Below are positions 33,381 to 42,880 of a DNA stretch of 64,000 bases, piece after piece. Within the stretch, counting starts at the first letter, position 1. Each line of letters begins with the position of its first letter. Under the pieces are notes generated by a model. The model ran no database searches. It had not been told where the DNA came from and saw nothing but the letters and a program-made list of their open reading frames with translations. The stretch is from JAEZPW01 sp035629075. Lineage in GTDB: Bacteria; Acidobacteriota; Terriglobia; Terriglobales; Acidobacteriaceae. The stretch lies in the NCBI GenBank assembly GCA_035629075.1, contig DASPIK010000010.1, positions 62,001 to 126,000 on the forward strand, in the 5' to 3' direction. The position numbers and the translations under genes were made by a program.

Positions 33381-34823
33381 ATGCGGCTCTCGCTGCGGCT
33401 ATCGGTAGCACTTTTGTTGTTTTTCGCCATGACGGCACGGGCTGAAGACTCGAATAGCGTGACCTCGGATGGCACTGCAAAACCGACACCGGTGCTGCCG
33501 GTCGCGACTGTAGCAACACCACTTCCGGGTGGCAGTGCGGCCATCGCTGCCGACGAGCCCAGGCTTGAAACTGTCTTCGAGTACGGCTTCGAGCAGCGGG
33601 TGCGGTCGGAAACGTGGAACAACGTGATGGATCTTTCGGACGGTCTGGCCGACGCGAGGCAACAGGTGCGATTCCGGTCGCGCGCATGGATGAACATCCC
33701 CGTTTCGAAGAATGTGGATTTCTTTGTGGGTCTGGTTGATGAGTACAAGAAGCAGTCGAACCCGGACCTCAAGTTCAGTGGTGACGAGGTAGTGTTTGAG
33801 AGCTTGTACTTGGATATCAAACGCACGTTCGTTCCCGGCCTGACGATGAGGATTGGCCGGCAGAACCTGGTTCGCGGAGAAGGCTTCATCCTCTTCGATG
33901 GGACGGCAGGAGACGGTTCCCGCAGCACGTACTTCAACGCAGTCAACATCAGTTACAAGGTAAGGAAATCAGAGTTCGAGCTGATCGGCATCTTGAACCC
34001 GAAGCAGGACCGAATGCTTCCAGGCATCAACGATCAGCACAGGTTCCTGAACGACTGGGACGACCAGGCAATCGGCTTGTATTACAGCGATCGCAACCAC
34101 AGCAACACTGACGTGGACGCGTATTACTTCTACAAGAAGGAAGTTCACAACCGCCTGCCCGTAACGAATGCGGCGTATGCACCGGACCGGCATGTGAACA
34201 CGGGCGGAGCGAGGCTCGTCAGACGCCTGCCTCGAGACTTCACGTTCGCCACGGAGGGGGCAGTTCAGTGGGGCGCACAGCATCCGACGAACGCGGTGCG
34301 TGGCTGGGCTGGTTACGCCTACGTGAAAAAGACTTGGAACCGAAAATGGAAGCCCTACGTGCAAGGCGGGTATTGGGCTTTCTCGGGCGACGACCCGAGT
34401 ACGGCCAAGGTCGAGGGCTGGGACCCGATCTTTGGGCGCACGGGCAAGTGGGGCGACACGTACATGTACACCGCGTGGAAGGAAAAGGGTCTGGGCTACT
34501 GGACGAATAACCGCATGACCCAGGTGGAGGTCGGGTTCAGCCCGTGGAAGCCAATCGGGTTCAAAGGTGCTTGGTATCACATGGACGCGTTCCATCCCTA
34601 TCCGGGCGCATCTTCGATGTTCGGTAGGGGCAAGCGCCGGGGCGAATACGCCACCGCGAGAATGGACTACACGATCAGCCCAAGCGTGAAGGGTCACATA
34701 ACGCTCGAGCGGATCTTTGCAGGCGATTTCTACACCGGCGCGAATAACAGCTACTTTTTCCGCGCGGAAGTGATTTATCAGTTCAAGGGAGCGTGGAAGA
34801 GAAGAAGTAATCAGTATGAGTGA
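33381..34823 (+). CDS. Alginate-export-family outer-membrane porin
   Basis: 480 residues. Signal peptide MRLSLRLSVALLLFFAMTARA, then a variable linker and a beta-barrel region of the alginate export type (FEYGFEQRVRSETWNNVMD; RQQVRFRSRAWMNIPVSKNV; MRIGRQNLVRGEGFILFDGT). Amphipathic strands continue to the C-terminus. Members form outer-membrane channels such as AlgE, but many acidobacterial ones are probably general porins. AAAGGAGG five bases before ATG 33381 fixes the start. It is divergent from the DUF4382-like gene. Confidence 0.82.
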   Translation: MRLSLRLSVALLLFFAMTARAEDSNSVTSDGTAKPTPVLPVATVATPLPGGSAAIAADEPRLETVFEYGFEQRVRSETWNNVMDLSDGLADARQQVRFRSRAWMNIPVSKNVDFFVGLVDEYKKQSNPDLKFSGDEVVFESLYLDIKRTFVPGLTMRIGRQNLVRGEGFILFDGTAGDGSRSTYFNAVNISYKVRKSEFELIGILNPKQDRMLPGINDQHRFLNDWDDQAIGLYYSDRNHSNTDVDAYYFYKKEVHNRLPVTNAAYAPDRHVNTGGARLVRRLPRDFTFATEGAVQWGAQHPTNAVRGWAGYAYVKKTWNRKWKPYVQGGYWAFSGDDPSTAKVEGWDPIFGRTGKWGDTYMYTAWKEKGLGYWTNNRMTQVEVGFSPWKPIGFKGAWYHMDAFHPYPGASSMFGRGKRRGEYATARMDYTISPSVKGHITLERIFAGDFYTGANNSYFFRAEVIYQFKGAWKRRSNQYE

Positions 34824-34880
34824 AAGGCAATGAAGGCGATTTAGGTTCTGGTGCGCATTTTTGGTAAGCTGCGCTCGACC

Positions 34881-35729
34881 ATGCTGCTGAAAGAAGCTCT
34901 TTTTTCCGCGCTCGAGTATCTCGAATCGAACAGCGTCGGTTCGCCGAGGCTCAACGCCGAAGTGTTGCTGATGTTCACGTTGGAGGTGGACCGGGCGTAT
35001 CTGTACGCGCATCCGGAGCGCGACTTGAGCGAAGACGAAGTGGCGCGCTACCGTGAGGCATTGGATCAGCGCGCTCGCGGCGTTCCCTCGCAGTACATCA
35101 CCGGACACCAGGAGTTCTGGGGGTTGGACTTCCTTGTCAGTCCGGCGGTCCTGATTCCCCGGCCTGAAACCGAGCACGTTGTCGAAGCGGTGCTGAGACT
35201 GGTGCGAGATTCGGGTGCAGGCGGGCGACCGAGAATCGTCGATGTGGGGACGGGGTCGGGAGCAATCGCGTTGGCGCTGGCGCACGAGTTGCCGCAGGCC
35301 GAGGTGCACGCGGTGGACTTGTCTGGTGAGGCGCTGGAAGTTGCACGGGCGAATGCGGCACGGTTGCAGTTGACCGACCGAGTCCGCTTTACGTGCTCGG
35401 ATTTGCTGACGGCCTTCGACGAACGTCCGCAGTTTGATTTTGTCGTGTCGAATCCGCCGTACGTGGGCGAAGGGGAAGAGGACCGAGTGCAGCGGGAAGT
35501 GAAGAAGTTCGAGCCGCGCATGGCCGTCTTCGCCGGTCTCGATGGGCTCGACACGATCCGCCGGTTGATACCGCAGGCAAACGCGCGGCTAATAGACGGC
35601 GGCTGGCTGTTGATGGAGATCGGATATACGCAATCGGCGGCAGTGCAGGAACTACTAAAGGACTGGCGCGATGTGCACGCCATCCCCGATCTGCAGGGAA
35701 TCCCGAGGGTGATAGCGGCGAAAAAGTGA
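34881..35729 (+). CDS. prmC: Release factor glutamine N5-methyltransferase PrmC
   Basis: Methylates the GGQ glutamine of release factors with SAM. The 282 residues include the N-terminal helical substrate domain (LKEALFSALEYLESNSVGSP; QYITGHQEFWGLDF), PRPETEHVV, the SAM motif IVDVGTGSGAIALALA, and the catalytic VVSNPPYVGE with Asn191. A GTG at 34851 would add ten residues; ATG 34881 starts at the usual place. It is separated from prfA by the aldehyde dehydrogenase, the DUF4382-like gene and the porin. Confidence 0.93.
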   Translation: MLLKEALFSALEYLESNSVGSPRLNAEVLLMFTLEVDRAYLYAHPERDLSEDEVARYREALDQRARGVPSQYITGHQEFWGLDFLVSPAVLIPRPETEHVVEAVLRLVRDSGAGGRPRIVDVGTGSGAIALALAHELPQAEVHAVDLSGEALEVARANAARLQLTDRVRFTCSDLLTAFDERPQFDFVVSNPPYVGEGEEDRVQREVKKFEPRMAVFAGLDGLDTIRRLIPQANARLIDGGWLLMEIGYTQSAAVQELLKDWRDVHAIPDLQGIPRVIAAKK

Positions 35730-36008
35730 ACCAAATGCTGAGCCCGAACTGCACTTTGACCAACCAGCTAGCCCGATTCGACTGAAGTTTGAAACTCTGA
35801 AACGCTTGAAACCTGGCCGAGAATGCCAGACGCCTCCCGGCTCGCGCTTCGCGCCTGTTAGCAATTCAGTAATGGTTACTAAATGCCGTAGCGGGCCTGT
35901 ACCCTCGAACGGGGTTTCTTAGTACTTAATCCGATTGGGCTAAGAGGTTCAGGTTGAAAGAATAGTGCAAGCAGAGTACCTGCTCCCCCAGAGAGCAGAG
36001 GTGGTCGC

Positions 36009-38633
36009 TTGCGCGCCTTCGTCGGGTTTGCCGCATGTACCGCGGTTGTACTGGCCAGTTCGTTGTTTTCTCATGTCAGCGCGGCACCCCTGAGGGTGAC
36101 GCCAACCACAACTTTGACCGCGGAAACCTCGAATAACACGAGCGCGGCTTCAACATTCAAGGCGCAGTCGATTGGAAACGTTGCACCCGGCAACGTTAGC
36201 AAGGTGCCTACGCGCACGCTGCTTTACCCCGGCGCGACCACGAAAATTTATACCAACATCATGCATTGGTTCGGCCCGTCGAACCACATGCAGGTTGGGT
36301 ACAATTCCGCCGATCCGGCACAGGTGCAAAGGCAAATCGATGATCACGTAAGCCGGGGTCTGGATGGGACGATCGTAGATTGGTACGGCCCCGGCAAGCA
36401 TGACGACATAGGCACGCAGTTGATGATGCGTTACGCCGAGACGCTGCCCGGGTTGCGATTCAAGTTCGCCATCATGGAAGACAAGGGCGCGCTGCTGAGC
36501 TGTTCGCAGACATTTGGTTGCGATCTCAACAAGAAGCTCATCTCGGATCTGACATACATCTACAACACATACCAAGGCTCGCCGGCTTACATGAAGTTCA
36601 ACGGCCAGCCGGTGGTGTTCTTTTTCGGGCTGGAGAGGTACACGATCAACTGGGACTACGTGAAAGCGAACGTACCCGGCAATCCGCTGTTCATCTTCCA
36701 GAACTCCGGCGGATATACGCACCCGACAACTGCTGGCGCGTTCAGTTGGGTGATGATCAACACCAGCGACCCGAATGACTGGAAGCAGTCCTACCTCTAC
36801 AACTTCTACGTCACCGCGCAAAAGTACCCCGGCAAGCGCACGTTCGGAACCACGTACAAAGGGTTCAACGACACTCTCGCGGCGTGGTCGCTGAACCGAA
36901 TCATGAACCAGAACTGTGGCCAGACGTGGCTGAACACCTGGCAGGAAGTCGGGAGGCACTATTCGAGTTCGCGCCAACTCGAAGCCATGCAGATCGTGAC
37001 CTGGAACGATTACGAGGAAGGCACGGAGATCGAAACGGGCATTGAGAACTGTGTGGCGATTTCGGCCAGCGTGGCAGGCGACAGGCTTTCATGGTCCATC
37101 AACGGCTACGAAAACACGATCGATCATTACACCGTTTATGTTTCCGAGGATGGCGAGAACCTGATGCCGCTGGTGGAAGTTTCGACAGGCCTGAGATCGG
37201 TGAATTTGGCGCAGTTCGGCCTTGCTCCCGGAAACTACACGCTGTTTGTGAAGGCGGTCGCGAAACCTTCGATGACGAACAAAATGTCGCGCGGCGTGAG
37301 CTATTCGGTATACGCGCCCGAACCGACTGTTGTCCTGAACGTGACGCCCACCTCGGGTATCGCGCCGGTGACAGTTACGTCGTCAACAGCGGGATCGACG
37401 ACTCCATCGGGCACGATCACGTCCAGCACGATCGATTTTGGCGACGGCACGGTTGCGAGCGCCACGACGGCCTCGCACACTTACACGTGGCCGGGCACAT
37501 ATACGATCACGGCAACCGTTACGAATAGCTTGAACGTCTCTGCGACGAAGTCGGCGACCGTCTCGGTAGTGGCGAACAAGCCGCCCCTCGCGTACATCTC
37601 CGTGTCGCCAGCGTCAGGAATCGCGCCGGTCACCGTGACGGCTTCCACGGCAGCGTCCTCCGATGCCGATGGTTCGATCGCGTCGTCCACAATCAACTTC
37701 GGCGATGGCACGGTCGTGAACGCAACCACGGCGTCCCACACCTATCAATCGGCGGGTACTTACACGGTGACTGGGATCGTTCAGGACAACCTCGGCGCAA
37801 CCGCAAACGCCACGGCGACTGTGACCGTTGCCCCAGTCGTGCAGGGCAGCGTGACCGTAAGTTCTCCGGCCCCTGGAGCGACGGTGGGATCACCCGTCAG
37901 GTTCGTGGCGTCTGCTACGGCGAACACGGGGAACAGGATCACCTCGATGCGGGTCTACGTCGACGGGGTAAGTGCTTATACGGCGTATAGCGATGCCGTC
38001 GATACGTCGATAAGTATGGGCTCCGGAGCGCACAACATCGTGGTGCAGGCGTGGGACAACACTGGCCTTGTCTATAAGACAGCGATGACCATCACTGTAG
38101 CCGTGAACAAAGCTCCGGTGGTGTCTCTCAGTGTGAATCCAACGTCGACGACGACGGGGACGCCGGTCACGGTATATATGGCGGGCACGAAGGATCTGGA
38201 CGGCACGGTGGCCCGCTACACCATCGACTTCGGAGACGGCTTCGTGGCGTATTCGGAGACGGCCTCTCATGCTTACAGCAGGACCGGCACGTTCATGATC
38301 AAAGCAACGGCGACCGATAACTCCGGTGCGTCATCGACTTTGGCGCAAACGATTACGATTTCGGCCCCGGTCACGACGTACGGCGTGGTGGTGAAGTCGC
38401 CTCGGCACGGGACGAAAGTCGGGTCACCGGTGCGTTTCATCGCATCTGCGACTTCGAAAGACCCGATCACTGCCATGAGGATTTACGTGAACGGCGTAAG
38501 CGCCTACACCGTGAACGCCGCGTATCTTGATACCTCCTTGAAGATGGCCCTCGGAACGCACAACGTCGTTGTTCAGGCGTGGGATTCAATGGGTGCGGTG
38601 TACAAGTCATCGCTCAGCATCACTGTTCCTTGA
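36009..38633 (+). CDS. GH71/99-like glycoside hydrolase with PKD and Ig-like domains
   Basis: 874 residues, exported (AFVGFAACTAVVLASSLFSHVSA). The catalytic-type domain (about 55-345) resembles GH71 alpha-1,3-glucanases and GH99-like enzymes: TNIMHWFGPSNHMQVGYNSA, SRGLDGTIVDWYGPG, and TWNDYEEGTEIE near residue 332. Then a fibronectin-III-like segment, PKD, PKD, Ig-like, PKD, Ig-like. The Ig-like type (VTVSSPAPGATVGSPVRFVA ... HNIVVQAWDNTG) recurs in the next gene. Probably acts on extracellular alpha-glucan. Start TTG 36009 with AGAGGTGG about four bases upstream. GH assignment is by motif only. Confidence 0.72.
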   Translation: MRAFVGFAACTAVVLASSLFSHVSAAPLRVTPTTTLTAETSNNTSAASTFKAQSIGNVAPGNVSKVPTRTLLYPGATTKIYTNIMHWFGPSNHMQVGYNSADPAQVQRQIDDHVSRGLDGTIVDWYGPGKHDDIGTQLMMRYAETLPGLRFKFAIMEDKGALLSCSQTFGCDLNKKLISDLTYIYNTYQGSPAYMKFNGQPVVFFFGLERYTINWDYVKANVPGNPLFIFQNSGGYTHPTTAGAFSWVMINTSDPNDWKQSYLYNFYVTAQKYPGKRTFGTTYKGFNDTLAAWSLNRIMNQNCGQTWLNTWQEVGRHYSSSRQLEAMQIVTWNDYEEGTEIETGIENCVAISASVAGDRLSWSINGYENTIDHYTVYVSEDGENLMPLVEVSTGLRSVNLAQFGLAPGNYTLFVKAVAKPSMTNKMSRGVSYSVYAPEPTVVLNVTPTSGIAPVTVTSSTAGSTTPSGTITSSTIDFGDGTVASATTASHTYTWPGTYTITATVTNSLNVSATKSATVSVVANKPPLAYISVSPASGIAPVTVTASTAASSDADGSIASSTINFGDGTVVNATTASHTYQSAGTYTVTGIVQDNLGATANATATVTVAPVVQGSVTVSSPAPGATVGSPVRFVASATANTGNRITSMRVYVDGVSAYTAYSDAVDTSISMGSGAHNIVVQAWDNTGLVYKTAMTITVAVNKAPVVSLSVNPTSTTTGTPVTVYMAGTKDLDGTVARYTIDFGDGFVAYSETASHAYSRTGTFMIKATATDNSGASSTLAQTITISAPVTTYGVVVKSPRHGTKVGSPVRFIASATSKDPITAMRIYVNGVSAYTVNAAYLDTSLKMALGTHNVVVQAWDSMGAVYKSSLSITVP

Positions 38634-38757
38634 AAGTTCTGCGACCGATCGCTCCCCGTGCGGGGGCTGGAAGTCTCCGAGAAAGACCTCAGGGAGCCTG
38701 AGCTCCGTATTCGGGGAAGAACGCTGCCTTTTCTCTTTTAAGGTTGAACAACCTGAG

Positions 38758-38789
38758 ACCACGCTGCTCATGCGGCGTGGTTTTTCTTT
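38758..38789 (+). terminator. Rho-independent terminator after the GH71/99-like gene
   Basis: ACCACGC (38758-38764) / GCGTGGT (38775-38781) followed by TTTTTCTTTT. Confidence 0.85.
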
Positions 38790-38819
38790 TCTAGTCAGCA
38801 TCTTCCGGCGTAGGTGATT

Positions 38820-38952
38820 TGAGCTGGTCAGCCGCACGGGGCTGGGGTTTACGCCAGCGCCCTTAACTCCCGCTAGGGCTAAAACCTAGGAAGCCCTAGG
38901 AGCTATGCCTGCTGCAGCCAGAGTTCTGTGCCACGTAGTCTTTGGGCACTTG
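38820..38952 (+). promoter_or_regulatory. Hairpin-rich leader of the jelly-roll protein gene
   Basis: Two stems: GCTGG...CCAGC around 38840-38857, and the perfect 8-bp CTAGGGCT (38873-38880) / AGCCCTAG (38892-38899). It could be an interspersed repeat or a regulatory leader. I do not recognise a known riboswitch. Confidence 0.3.
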
Positions 38953-39963
38953 ATGAAAAACAATTCACGACGCGAAACGGTGCAGTACATGGGTAAAGCC
39001 CTGCGGATTATTACATTCATCCTGGCGACGGGCGCGATGGCCTTCGCCGGGGTTACAGTAAGCTCTCCCGCAAACGGCTCGACGGTTTCCTCTCCGGTAC
39101 ACGTTGTTGCTTCGGCATCCTCCTCCTATCCCATCACCGGCATGAAAGTGTATGTGGACGGAAACACTGCTCATTCCACTTCCTCCAACAGGATTGATGC
39201 TTATATCCCCTTGTCGACTGGTGGCCACTACGTGGTAGTGAAGGCCTGGGACAGCACCGGGGCGGTGATGCAGACGAGCCGTAGCATCACTGTCGCCGGT
39301 TCTTCGGGTACGTCGGGTTCGCGAACCTTCAACGACATTGAGCAGATGAGCGGATGGCAGCATTGCACAGTCTGCGCCGGAATCGGCGCCAACGGACCGG
39401 TGGCGAAGTACGGCATGTCGCAAGGCAGAACCAGTCCTTCCATGGACGGCAACTCCACGCAGTTCTGGATTGGCGGCGATATCCCATACTCTGACGCGCT
39501 CTGGTGGAGACAGTTGGGTGCCAACAGCACCGCGAGGCGCTTCGTCTACGACCTGTACTTCTATGTCAAGACGCCGCAATACGCGCAGGCGCTCGAGTTC
39601 GACGTTAATCACTCCTTCAACGGCAAGAAGTACATCATGGGTACGCAGTGCGACATACGCAACCACCGTCAGTGGGAAGTGTGGGATGGCATCGCCAAGG
39701 ATTGGCGAGGAACTGGTGTACCGTGCTCAGTTCCACCCGCGTACACGTGGAATCACCTGGTCGAAGAGTTCGTACACGACAGCTCAGGCAAAGTGACTTT
39801 CGTCTCGATCACTTTGAACGGCAAAAAATACTACATCAATCGTAGCTACTACTCTATCGCCAGCGGCGCCAACGAGATTAACGTCGCCTTCCAGATGGAC
39901 GGAGATTATGCGATGCACGACTACTCTGTCTGGCTGGATAACGTAAAGCTGACCTACTGGTAG
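38953..39963 (+). CDS. Exported protein: Ig-like domain plus concanavalin-type jelly roll
   Basis: 336 residues from ATG 38953 (ATG 38989 and ATG 38905 are alternatives; none has a well-spaced ribosome site). Signal segment ALRIITFILATGAMAFAG. Ig-like domain GVTVSSPANGSTVSSPVHVV ... HYVVVKAWDSTG, the same type as in the upstream GH71/99-like protein. After a Ser/Thr linker comes a 200-residue beta domain with paired cysteines (HCTVCAG; TQCDIRN; GVPCSVPP), FVYDLYFYVKTPQYAQALEF and WNHLVEEF, resembling lectin/glucanase jelly rolls. Probably polysaccharide binding. No catalytic residue identified. Confidence 0.72.
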   Translation: MKNNSRRETVQYMGKALRIITFILATGAMAFAGVTVSSPANGSTVSSPVHVVASASSSYPITGMKVYVDGNTAHSTSSNRIDAYIPLSTGGHYVVVKAWDSTGAVMQTSRSITVAGSSGTSGSRTFNDIEQMSGWQHCTVCAGIGANGPVAKYGMSQGRTSPSMDGNSTQFWIGGDIPYSDALWWRQLGANSTARRFVYDLYFYVKTPQYAQALEFDVNHSFNGKKYIMGTQCDIRNHRQWEVWDGIAKDWRGTGVPCSVPPAYTWNHLVEEFVHDSSGKVTFVSITLNGKKYYINRSYYSIASGANEINVAFQMDGDYAMHDYSVWLDNVKLTYW

Positions 39964-39988
39964 ACCTGAAGTTCTCCCCTCGCTCGGC

Positions 39989-40020
39989 AAAACAGCACGT
40001 CCTCAAGGGCGTGCCGTTTT
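39989..40020. terminator. Bidirectional terminator between convergent genes
   Basis: AAAACAGCACG (39989-39999) pairs with CGTGCCGTTTT (40010-40020) with one mismatch; A and T tracts on the two sides give U tracts in both directions. It ends the jelly-roll gene and the leftward exopolysaccharide unit. Confidence 0.75.
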
Positions 40021-40050
40021 GTTTGGTGACACGAGATGGACGGAGTTGCG

Positions 40051-41112
40051 TTATGCGGCTATGCGGTTTTTGATCGGTGTTGGAACCTTCGCCTTGTGTT
40101 CTTCGATAAGGCCCATGCTTTCCGCGTCCGAGTGGATTTCGCGGACAATATAAAGGGGCCGTTGCTTCACCTCGTCGTATATTCGTCCGATGTATTCGCC
40201 GAGGATGCCCAGGCATATCAGTTGTATGCCGCCAACGAAGAGCACACTGACTATGGTGCTGGTGTAGCCCCACACCACTGGACCAAAGAGTTGTAGCCCC
40301 ATCATTCTCGAACCGACTAGCGTCACCGCGTAGAGAAGTGCGAAGGTTGCGGTCGCTAAGCCCAACACAAGGCTTAGTCGTAGCGGCTTGTAGCTGAAGC
40401 TGAAGATGGCGTCCAAGCCGTACTTGAGCAGTCTGAAGAACGTCTGCTTCGGGCGCCCTGCGGCACGTTCGTGGCGGTCATAGAAGACGACCTCTGTCTT
40501 GAACCCAACCCAGGCGCGCATCCCGGGAAGATACCGATTGCTTTCGCTGAGCGAAACGATGGCATTCACAACCCGGCGATCGAGCAGGCCGAAAATGCCA
40601 GCATTCAGCGGAATCGGGTAGTCCGACAGAAAGCCCATGAACTTGTAGAACAGCGGATAAAAAACGCGACGAAAGCCGGTTTCCTTGCGAGTTCGGCGCT
40701 GCGCGATCACTACTTCCGCTCCGCGACGCCATGCTTCGACGAAGTCCGGTATCACTTCGGGAGGATCCTGAAAATCTCCGTCCATCAGGACGACTGCTTC
40801 GCCGCGAGCGACCTGCAAACCAGCCGTAAGGGCAGGCTGGTGTCCCCAGTTTCGGGAAAGTTCGACAACGGTTACACCCGGGTTGAGCGCTTGTAAGGCA
40901 AGCAGCTTTTCAGCGGACGCATCCGTGCTGCCATCATTTACGTAAACAATCTCCCAAGGTTCGCCGACTTCCTCGAGCACGTTGACGACAGCGGAGTGAA
41001 GAGCGTCGAGTACCTCCTCTTCGTTGAAGATGGGCACGACGACTGATATGGTCACTTGGCGACGAATTGAGGGACCCATGCTTGAAGTTCCCGAAGATTC
41101 CGAGTGTTTCAT
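40051..41112 (-). CDS. Membrane-anchored GT2 glycosyltransferase (GtrB/ArnC/DPM-like)
   Basis: 353 residues. GT2 catalytic domain: ISVVVPIFNEEEVL, VYVNDGSTDASAE, ELSRNWGHQPALTAGL and MDGDFQDPP (DxD-type metal site). The C-terminal part has two membrane helices (LSLVLGLATATFALLYAVTL; STIVSVLFVGGIQLICLGIL) and ends EYIGRIYDEVKQRPLYIVRE, as in polyprenyl-phosphate sugar transferases of the GtrB/ArnC type. It likely makes a lipid-linked sugar for the locus. Starts at 41148, 41112 or 41079 are possible; GGGGA before 41112 is the best of them. Last gene of the leftward unit. Confidence 0.9.
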   Translation of the reverse strand: MKHSESSGTSSMGPSIRRQVTISVVVPIFNEEEVLDALHSAVVNVLEEVGEPWEIVYVNDGSTDASAEKLLALQALNPGVTVVELSRNWGHQPALTAGLQVARGEAVVLMDGDFQDPPEVIPDFVEAWRRGAEVVIAQRRTRKETGFRRVFYPLFYKFMGFLSDYPIPLNAGIFGLLDRRVVNAIVSLSESNRYLPGMRAWVGFKTEVVFYDRHERAAGRPKQTFFRLLKYGLDAIFSFSYKPLRLSLVLGLATATFALLYAVTLVGSRMMGLQLFGPVVWGYTSTIVSVLFVGGIQLICLGILGEYIGRIYDEVKQRPLYIVREIHSDAESMGLIEEHKAKVPTPIKNRIAA

Positions 41113-41255
41113 GCGTCCCCGGAATCTCCGTGTTTCGGGGTATCGCATGCGTCCCGCCGTCTGGGCCGGAACTGAGTTGCCGGATCAGCCGTACGATCCG
41201 TTACTGAAAACGACTCGCGCAACGGACTCGCGAGCTAGATATCCGGAAATCTCTC

Positions 41256-42656
41256 CTAGGCTGCGTTCAGAGTTGGTCTCTGAACCCTGGTACGAGGCGC
41301 GACGTCTGGCCGGCCGACGCTGTAGTAGATCAACCCGTGATCGGCCATCTGTTCGGGATCGTATAGATTGCGCCCGTCAATCACGATTGGATACCGAAGG
41401 GCAGCATGAACACGGTCCAGGTCCAGCGCCGAAAACTCCTCCCAATCCGTCAGAATCAGAAGGGCGTCGGCGCGGTTGGCCGCTTCGTAAGCAGATTTCG
41501 CGTAAGTCACGGACCCATTCAGCACCTCGGCTGCCCTGTCCATTGCTGCCGGATCGTATGTGACTATCTCGCAGCCCTCGCGCAGCAGTGATGTAAGAAT
41601 CGACACCGCCGGTGACTCCCGAATATCATCTGTGCCGCCCTTGAAGGCCAGCCCAAGCACAGCAAGGCGCTTGCCCTTGAGTGTCCAGAGAGCTTTCCGA
41701 ACCTTGCGCAGGAATCGAAGGCGCTGGCTCTCGTTTATACGAATGACTTCGTCGAGCAGCCGGAACTCGTAGCCGCAATCGCGCGCCACAGCGCGAAAGG
41801 CGGTGAGGTCTTTTGGGAAGCAGGACCCGCCGTAGCCAACGCCGGGTGAGAGGAAACGCGGACCGATGCGCGAATCCGAACCGATACCCTCGCAAACTTG
41901 TTGCACATCGGCGCCGACGGATTCGCAGATGCTCGCGACGGCGTTGATGAAGGATATCTTCATTGCCAGAAAGGCGTTTGAGGCGTGCTTGATCAGTTCG
42001 GCACTTTTGGCGCTTGTACGGATGAGTTGCGGAAGAGACCGGCTGTTGTCAGGCCTGGGTACAGCGTTGACGCACTTGTAGTACTCGCCGGAAACGAGTG
42101 GGGCGTACGCCGTACGGAGAACTTCTGCACAGCGTTCCGTGTCCGCTCCAAGGACGATGCGATCGGGATAGAGGAAGTCCGTGACCGCCGTGCCCTCTCG
42201 CAGGAACTCTGGATTGGACGCCACGTCGAACAACTCGGCAGGCGCTCCGTTCAGAAGCATGATCTTGCGAATCCAGTCACTCGTGTAGACCGGAACCGTG
42301 CTCTTCTCAACGACCACCTTGTAGCTGTCGATGCAACTCGCGATGCTCCGCGCGACCGATTCCACGTACGAGAGGTCCGCTTCGCCATCGTCGGTGGGCG
42401 GCGTGCCCACTGCAATGAATATTGCGACGGACTGCCTGACCGCTTCGGCCAGGTCCTCGGTAAAACTGAGACTTCGACCGCCATGCCTTGCAAGCAATTC
42501 AGGAAGAAACTTTTCGTGTATCGGAGTTTCCCCACTTTTGAGAGCGGCCACCTTCGCGGCGTCGTTGTCGACAACGATGACCTCATGGCCCAGTTCAGCA
42601 AAACATGCGCCGGCGACCAACCCCACGTAACCTGACCCCACCACGGCGATGCGCAT
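41256..42656 (-). CDS. ugd: UDP-glucose 6-dehydrogenase
   Basis: Oxidises UDP-glucose to UDP-glucuronate with two NAD+. 466 residues with the Rossmann start MRIAVVGSGYVGLVAGACFA, AVGTPPTDDGEADLSYV, STVPVYTSDWI, the catalytic Cys279 in GVGYGGSCFPKDL, and the C-terminal domain LGLAFKGGTDDIRESPA. GGAG lies seven bases before ATG 42656 and decides against the TTG at 42659. It supplies a uronic acid precursor, so the neighbouring polysaccharide probably contains glucuronate or a derivative. Confidence 0.96.
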   Translation of the reverse strand: MRIAVVGSGYVGLVAGACFAELGHEVIVVDNDAAKVAALKSGETPIHEKFLPELLARHGGRSLSFTEDLAEAVRQSVAIFIAVGTPPTDDGEADLSYVESVARSIASCIDSYKVVVEKSTVPVYTSDWIRKIMLLNGAPAELFDVASNPEFLREGTAVTDFLYPDRIVLGADTERCAEVLRTAYAPLVSGEYYKCVNAVPRPDNSRSLPQLIRTSAKSAELIKHASNAFLAMKISFINAVASICESVGADVQQVCEGIGSDSRIGPRFLSPGVGYGGSCFPKDLTAFRAVARDCGYEFRLLDEVIRINESQRLRFLRKVRKALWTLKGKRLAVLGLAFKGGTDDIRESPAVSILTSLLREGCEIVTYDPAAMDRAAEVLNGSVTYAKSAYEAANRADALLILTDWEEFSALDLDRVHAALRYPIVIDGRNLYDPEQMADHGLIYYSVGRPDVAPRTRVQRPTLNAA

Positions 42657-42880
42657 CAAGAAGCTCCGATAGTCTGCCGCGTCTCTCGTGGTCGTTCACT
42701 ACCGAGCGTCGCGCGGCTTTGAAGTATGCTCATCAGCGTAGATGCCCTTCGTTGCTGGCGAGATTGCCGGGAGTGTGTTGCAGTCAACAAAAATGCGGTT
42801 GCGCACGCGTACTGGCACGTTGAAATACCGCATTGCTGTGCCGTGTGCTTGAACATCGCCGCGCGATCCGGGACGGTCGC
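42657..42880. other. Spacer between the kinase gene and ugd
   Basis: About 220 nt without a supported gene on either strand. It is the only long gap in the leftward unit, so ugd and the GT2 gene may have their own promoter here; I found no clear -35/-10 pair. Confidence 0.4.

Noticed and set aside
33969..35309. 446-codon open frame opposite the porin and prmC genes
   Set aside because: It spans two confident genes on the other strand and has shadow composition.
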